A stretch of DNA of 64,000 nt from Nocardia vermiculata NBRC 100427 (GTDB taxonomy: Bacteria; Actinomycetota; Actinomycetes; Mycobacteriales; Mycobacteriaceae). Made by a program: the position numbers and the translations under genes. The DNA is taken from assembly GCF_001613265.1 (NCBI RefSeq), contig NZ_BDCA01000001.1:186001-250000 (forward strand), in the 5' to 3' direction. Below the pieces are notes generated by a model, which had not been told where the DNA came from, did not search any database, and worked only from the letters and a program-made list of their open reading frames with translations. Positions 59,917-64,000 of this stretch are shown piece by piece. How positions within the stretch are numbered: the stretch's first letter is position 1; each line of letters starts with the position of its first letter.

Positions 59917-61104
59917 GTGAGCGAACCATTCGAGCGGATCCCGGTGATCCTGCACAGCGAGGAGCAGCCGACGGTCCGGGAGACCTACGGTTTCACTGGC
60001 GGGCACGGCATCGTGCTGGAGGGCCAGCTGCTGCACCCGCCGGGTGAGTCCGGCAGCGGTGGAACGGTTTTCCTGTTCCAGCATCCGACCTCGACGCTGA
60101 ACCTGTTGCCGATGCCGACGGCACTGGCCGCGCGCGGCCATCACGTGCTGTGCGGGGCGAGCCGCTATCCGAAGAACGATTCCGCGTTGATCATGGAGAA
60201 GGTGGTCCTGGATCTGGGCTCCTGGGTGCGTTGGGCTCGGGAGGTCGGTGGGTACGACCGCGTGATCCTGGTCGGCTGGTCGGGTGGGGGTTCGCTGTCG
60301 TTGCTCTATCAGGCCGAGGCCCTGCACCCGAGCATCACTCACACCCCGGCCGGCGATCCGGTCGATGTGGCCGGCGCGGGGCTGTCCCCGGCCGACGGGG
60401 TGGTTTTCATCGCCGCACACCTCTCGCGTGCGGAAACGCTCACCGAGTGGATGGATCCGTCGGTGATCGACGAGACCGATCCACATCGCCGCGACCGCAC
60501 CTGGGACATCTACGCCGAGGACGCACCGCACCGGCCACCGTTCGGCCACGAATTCGTCACCGGTTTCCGGCAGGCGCAGCGCGACCGCAATCGCCGCATC
60601 TCCGAGTGGGCGCTCGACCGTCTGGCCGAGCTGCGTCGGGCCGGCGGACCGGAACAGGAGCAGCCGTTCCTGGTCCATCGCACCATGTGCGATGTGCGCT
60701 GGATCGATCCGGCGGTCGACCCGAACGACCGCCGCCCCGACTGGTGTTATCTCGGCGATCCACGCACCGCGAACGTCGGCCCGGTCGGCTTGGCCCGCTA
60801 CACGACGCTGCGGTCGTGGCTGAGCCAGTGGAGTCTGGATCATTCCGCGGCCGGTGGTGCGCGCAATGCGGCCCGCATCACCGAGGGCCCGGTGCTGCAG
60901 ATCGAGAATTCCGCCGACGACGCGGTACCGGCCACCCACAATCCGACGGTGCGCGATGCGCTCACCACCCCGGATCGCACCTACCGCGTCATTGCGGGGG
61001 CGACGCATTATTACGTGGATCAATCCGATCATCTGCGCACCTGCCTCGAGCATGTGGAGGGGTGGGCCCGGGAGCGGGAGTTGATCAGCACCCCGCCCAC
61101 GTAG
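59917..61104 (+). CDS. Alpha/beta hydrolase
   Basis: A 395-residue hydrolase. The nucleophile elbow is VGWSGGGSLSLLY (serine near residue 126), the acid lies in QIENSADDAVPATHN near residue 345 and the histidine in IAGATHYYVDQS near 368. An N-terminal beta strand part (GGTVFLFQHPTSTLNLLPMP) forms the oxyanion side. GTG 59917 has GAAGGAGA upstream and lies 11 bases after the dioxygenase-like stop. Hydrolysis of an ester, or of a C-C bond in a ring-cleavage product, would fit the operon. Confidence 0.88.
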   Translation: MSEPFERIPVILHSEEQPTVRETYGFTGGHGIVLEGQLLHPPGESGSGGTVFLFQHPTSTLNLLPMPTALAARGHHVLCGASRYPKNDSALIMEKVVLDLGSWVRWAREVGGYDRVILVGWSGGGSLSLLYQAEALHPSITHTPAGDPVDVAGAGLSPADGVVFIAAHLSRAETLTEWMDPSVIDETDPHRRDRTWDIYAEDAPHRPPFGHEFVTGFRQAQRDRNRRISEWALDRLAELRRAGGPEQEQPFLVHRTMCDVRWIDPAVDPNDRRPDWCYLGDPRTANVGPVGLARYTTLRSWLSQWSLDHSAAGGARNAARITEGPVLQIENSADDAVPATHNPTVRDALTTPDRTYRVIAGATHYYVDQSDHLRTCLEHVEGWARERELISTPPT

Positions 61105-61115
61105 GATCACGGTCC

Positions 61116-61751
61116 ATGCCGGCACCCGATACCGCACAGACCCTGAGCCGCGGCCTCGACGTGTTGAAGCTGCTCGCCAGCAGTCCGCATGCGCGTACGC
61201 CCGCGCAACTGTCCGCGGAGCTCGGTCTGTCCCGCACGATCATCTATCGCCTGGTCGGCACGCTGGTCGAACACGGACTGGTGCGTCGTGGCGACGACGG
61301 CAGTGTGAGCATCTCGGCCGGAGCGCTGGTGCTGACCCAGCATGTCCTGGGTTCGGTACGTGAGGCGACGCGCGAGATCCTCGAGGATCTGGCGGGTGAG
61401 GCCGAGGCGACCGCGCATTTCTGTGTCGCAGACGGTGACGATGTCCTCGCGGTCGCGGTCGTCGAGCCACCGTTCACGACCTTCCACGTCGCCTATCGGG
61501 TCGGTTCCCGCAGCGCGCGCGGTCTGGGTGCACTGGGTGAGGCCGTCGAGGCGGCGCGGCGCAGCGAGAGCGGGATCTTCGAAAGTGTGGGCCGGCTGGT
61601 TCCGGGCGCCCACGGCATCGTCGCGGCGCTGCCCGGGCTGCCCGGGCCGCCGGCCGCGGTCGGTGTGGTGACCCTCGCCGGTCAGGAGAACCCGGCCATG
61701 GTGGAGGCGGTCCGGCGCGCTGCGACGCGCCTGCACAACACCCTGGGCTGA
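61116..61751 (+). CDS. IclR-family transcriptional regulator
   Basis: A 211-residue regulator, shorter than typical IclR proteins (about 250) in the effector domain. The winged helix reads LSRGLDVLKLLASSPHARTP, AQLSAELGLSRTIIYRLVGT and LVEHGLVRRGDDGS. The effector part keeps EATAHFCVADGDDVLAVAVV but the usual SAxGRALLA region is SARGLGALGEAVEA. It lies 11 bases after the hydrolase gene on the same strand, so it belongs to the operon it probably controls, and may bind the palindrome at 58624-58668. Confidence 0.88.
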   Translation: MPAPDTAQTLSRGLDVLKLLASSPHARTPAQLSAELGLSRTIIYRLVGTLVEHGLVRRGDDGSVSISAGALVLTQHVLGSVREATREILEDLAGEAEATAHFCVADGDDVLAVAVVEPPFTTFHVAYRVGSRSARGLGALGEAVEAARRSESGIFESVGRLVPGAHGIVAALPGLPGPPAAVGVVTLAGQENPAMVEAVRRAATRLHNTLG

Positions 61752-61764
61752 ATCGCCAGTCCTG

Positions 61765-61777
61765 TCCGATAATCGGA
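61765..61777. promoter_or_regulatory. Small palindrome before the aldehyde dehydrogenase gene
   Basis: TCCGAT-A-ATCGGA is a perfect 6+6 inverted repeat in the 95-base gap. It does not match the palindrome at 58624-58668. It could be an operator or half of a weak terminator. Confidence 0.35.
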
Positions 61778-61846
61778 TTTCGCTTCACGGAATACGATCG
61801 GCGCGTTAGCCTGCTCCCACTTTCGTTCAGCTGTCAGGAGCTCTTC

Positions 61847-63343
61847 GTGTCCGACTACACCTCCACCGCCCACGCCGACGGAGCACAGGCCCCGACCACG
61901 TTCCCGCCCCGGAAGTTGTGGATCGGTGGCCGCTGGCGCGATGCGAGCGGCGGCGCCACCTACCGTTCGGAGAATCCGACCACCCTCGAGCCGATCTGCG
62001 AGGTCGCCGACGCCTCCGCCCAGGACGTCGACGATGTGGTGCGGGCGGCCCGGGCGGCGTTCGAGCACAGCGGATGGAAGGAAATGGGCGGCGCCGAACG
62101 CGGCCGCATCCTGTTCCGTGCCGCCGATCTGATCGAAGAGCAGACGCAGTACCTGTCCGCACTCGAAACCCTCGAGGTCGGAAAGCTCTACAAGGACGGC
62201 GTTTTCGGCGATATCCCGGCCGTGCTGGCCACCTTCCGCTACTACGCCGGATACGCCGACAAGGTGCACGGGTCCACCGTGCAGCTCCCCGACTACGCAG
62301 GCCGCCACCGGCTCAACTACACCTTGCGCGAGCCGCTCGGGGTGGTCGGTGCGATCACGCCGTGGAACAACCCGATCGTGGTCGCGGGCTGGAAGATCGC
62401 GCCGGCTCTGGCCGCGGGCAACACCGTGGTGATCAAGCCGCCCGAGGACGCGGCGCTGTCGATACTGCGGCTCGCGGAGATCCTCGCCGAGGCCGGGGTG
62501 CCCGACGGGGTGTTCAACGTGGTCCCCGGACGCGGGGAGACCGCCGGCGCGGCCCTGGCCCGTCATCCCGGACTCGCCAAGCTGACCTTCACCGGCAGCC
62601 CCGAGGTCGGGGCCACCCTGAATGCCCATGCCGGAGGGCAGTTCCGCAAGCTCACCCTCGAGCTGGGCGGAAAGAATCCGCAGCTGGTGTTCCCCGATGC
62701 CGATCTCGATCGGGCACTGCCGTTCATCGCCGTCGGAAACTTCCTACACCAGGGCCAGGTCTGCGCGGCGGGCACCCGCGTCTACGTGCACGACAGCCTG
62801 GTCGACGAGGTGACCCGCCGCCTGGCCGAGCACGCCGAATCCCTCGTCCTGGGCGACCCTTTCGATCCCGACGCCACGATGGGGCCGGTCGTTAACCGGC
62901 AACAGCACGAGCGCATCGGCGGCTATCTGGGGCTCGGGGTGAGCGAGGGTGCCGAACTGGTGACCGGTGGTGCGTTGCCGGAGCGGCCCGGCTATTTCGT
63001 CCAGCCGACCGTCTTCATCGGCCGCCAGGAGCACCGTATCGCACGTGAGGAGATCTTCGGCCCGGTCGCCACGATCATCCCGTTCTCCGACAGCTCCGAC
63101 GTGCTGGCACTGGCCAACGACAGCCACTTCGGCCTGAACGCGATCATCTACACCGAAGATCTGCACACCGCGCAGACCACCGCACGCGATCTCCGGGTCG
63201 GCAACGTATGGATCAACGCCTTCGGCATCCCCGATATGACCACCCCGTGGGGTGGGCAGGGCGGCAGCGGTATCGGCCGCGAACTGGGGCCCGCGGGTAT
63301 CGAGGCGTACACCGAGGAGAAGACCGTGCAGATGATGTTCTGA
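61847..63343 (+). CDS. Aldehyde dehydrogenase
   Basis: A 498-residue NAD(P)-dependent aldehyde dehydrogenase. Key elements are GAITPWNNP, KPPEDAAL and FTGSPEVG for cofactor binding, the general base E272 in LELGGKNP and the catalytic cysteine C306 in HQGQVCAAGTR. The start GTG follows CAGGAGC. The family oxidises aldehydes to acids; with the dioxygenase-like and hydrolase genes upstream it probably finishes an aromatic or aliphatic degradation route (betaine-aldehyde or hydroxymuconic-semialdehyde-type enzymes are close alternatives). Confidence 0.93.
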   Translation: MSDYTSTAHADGAQAPTTFPPRKLWIGGRWRDASGGATYRSENPTTLEPICEVADASAQDVDDVVRAARAAFEHSGWKEMGGAERGRILFRAADLIEEQTQYLSALETLEVGKLYKDGVFGDIPAVLATFRYYAGYADKVHGSTVQLPDYAGRHRLNYTLREPLGVVGAITPWNNPIVVAGWKIAPALAAGNTVVIKPPEDAALSILRLAEILAEAGVPDGVFNVVPGRGETAGAALARHPGLAKLTFTGSPEVGATLNAHAGGQFRKLTLELGGKNPQLVFPDADLDRALPFIAVGNFLHQGQVCAAGTRVYVHDSLVDEVTRRLAEHAESLVLGDPFDPDATMGPVVNRQQHERIGGYLGLGVSEGAELVTGGALPERPGYFVQPTVFIGRQEHRIAREEIFGPVATIIPFSDSSDVLALANDSHFGLNAIIYTEDLHTAQTTARDLRVGNVWINAFGIPDMTTPWGGQGGSGIGRELGPAGIEAYTEEKTVQMMF

Positions 63344-63362
63344 GCGGTGTCATGATGGCCGT

Positions 63363-63836
63363 ATGACTGAACTCGACCGACTGCGGCGTTGCGTGGACTT
63401 GGCCCGGACCGCGCTGGACGAGGGTGACGAGCCGTTCGGGTCGCTGCTGGTGGACCCGAACGGCACCGTCGTGTTCGAGGACCGCAACCGGGTCTCCGGG
63501 GGCGACGCCACCCGGCATCCCGAATTCGAGATCGCCCGCTGGGCCGCGGCCAACCTCACCCCCGAGCAGCGCGCGAACAGCGTGGTCTACACCTCCGGCG
63601 AGCACTGCCCCATGTGCAGCGCCGCACACGCATGGGTGGGTCTCGGCCGCATCGTCTACGCCTCGAGCACCGAACAGCTCGGCGAGTGGCTGCGCGAGTG
63701 GGGAGTGCCGGCGAGCCCGGTCGCATCCCTCCCGATTCAGGCCGTCGCCCCTGATATCCCCGTCTCGGGGCCGTTCCCGGAGCTCGCCGACGATATCCGC
63801 GCGCTGCATGCCCGCCTGCACGGGGTCACTGCCTGA
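63363..63836 (+). CDS. Nucleoside/base deaminase
   Basis: A 157-residue zinc deaminase of the cytidine/guanine deaminase-like (CDA) superfamily. The metal/catalytic motif is RHPEFEIARWA (HPE in place of HAE, near residue 53) and EHCPMCSAAHAW near residue 81, with the two cysteines. It deaminates a base or nucleoside such as guanine or cytosine; related tadA-type proteins act on tRNA but are usually essential and differently placed. It lies 19 bases after the aldehyde dehydrogenase. Confidence 0.88.
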   Translation: MTELDRLRRCVDLARTALDEGDEPFGSLLVDPNGTVVFEDRNRVSGGDATRHPEFEIARWAAANLTPEQRANSVVYTSGEHCPMCSAAHAWVGLGRIVYASSTEQLGEWLREWGVPASPVASLPIQAVAPDIPVSGPFPELADDIRALHARLHGVTA

Positions 63837-63901
63837 GTCGATCGGGAGACGAAGCGGCCGATACGCGTCGAACACACCCCGGAACCGGCACGACCAGCGG
63901 G

Positions 63902-64000
63902 TCAGCCTACGGCGGGGGCGGCTGCGATACCGTCGAGTGCTGCCAGCGCCTGCGCGTCGAGCCGGATCCGGGCGGCCGCCATGTTCTGCTCGAGATGCTC
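63902..64000 (-). CDS. Aldo/keto reductase C-terminus (cut by window edge)
   Basis: Only the last 32 residues are in the window. They contain EHLEQNMAAARIRLDAQALA, the typical C-terminal helix of aldo/keto reductases, which in full is about 280-330 residues and reduces carbonyls with NADPH. It converges on the deaminase gene. Confidence 0.6.
   Translation of the reverse strand, partial: EHLEQNMAAARIRLDAQALAALDGIAAAPAVG

Noticed and set aside
1..64000. tRNA or rRNA genes, insertion sequences, integrases, prophage or CRISPR arrays
   Set aside because: No transposase or integrase motif, no direct-repeat arrays and no tRNA-like cloverleaf were noticed on either strand by reading; a dedicated scan could still find a weak case.

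Overview
The window is high-GC actinobacterial chromosome. It carries a single full-length arabinosyltransferase of the Emb family (cell-wall arabinan), a lipA/E2 (dlaT/sucB) block with the TIGR01777 and DUF4191 neighbours seen in mycobacteria, and many TetR/IclR/AraC regulators. Together these point to a mycolic-acid-bearing member of the Mycobacteriales, most likely Nocardia or a close relative. The genus is inference. No insertion sequence, prophage, CRISPR array, tRNA or rRNA gene was found; the gene content looks like ordinary accessory and core chromosome.

Layout. 1-2000: an ECF sigma gene cut by the window edge, diverging from a DoxX membrane protein, then a methyltransferase/DinB pair. 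2044-6938: a four-gene catabolic operon (amidohydrolase, class II aldolase, D-2-hydroxyacid dehydrogenase, FMN alpha-hydroxyacid dehydrogenase) diverging from an IclR regulator with a perfect operator-like palindrome between them. 7001-13845: a TauD-type dioxygenase in one operon with a complete peptide-type ABC importer, diverging from a TetR gene. 13846-22451: a hypothetical gene, a divergent glucose-6-phosphate dehydrogenase, a DUF4352 lipoprotein-like or membrane protein, a solitary HsdR_N-type nuclease, an enoyl-CoA hydratase, a cytochrome P450 whose ExxR motif is broken, a 59-residue protein and an NDH-2-like oxidoreductase. 22534-25878: FAD monooxygenase plus MFS exporter under a divergent TetR with a 10+10 palindrome. 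26029-29313: emb. 29391-36072: DUF574 methyltransferase, gluconokinase, a phospholipase A2-like exported protein with a membrane partner, a FadH/old-yellow-enzyme-type reductase, a TIGR03086 protein, and a pair of divergent 27/28-residue microprotein genes. 36142-48460: nSTAND-WD40 protein, SDR/SnoaL pair, GDSL hydrolase, MscS channel, DUF1707, AraC-DinB fusion, DHFR-like reductase, methyltransferase with twin operators, orphan ParA, KptA. 48517-58495: pepA, E2 component, TIGR01777, GNAT, lipA, EF-G2, DUF4191. 58679-63343: a homogentisate-dioxygenase-like enzyme, alpha/beta hydrolase, IclR regulator and aldehyde dehydrogenase, followed by a deaminase and the tail of an aldo/keto reductase.

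The strongest candidate for something undescribed is at 35480-36127. Two tiny genes of 28 and 29 codons point away from each other. They encode almost the same peptide, differ mainly at synonymous third positions, share an 18-base identical leader box at nearly the same distance from the start codon, and each ends in its own strong hairpin terminator. That is the signature of a real, selected, duplicated microprotein unit.

How genes may work together (inference): the two IclR-linked clusters and the TauD/ABC cluster look like inducible uptake/catabolic systems for organic acids or aromatic compounds. The FAD monooxygenase/MFS/TetR cassette looks like a detoxification or drug-resistance unit. 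The lipoate block has lost lipB from its usual place, where a GNAT acetyltransferase gene now sits.
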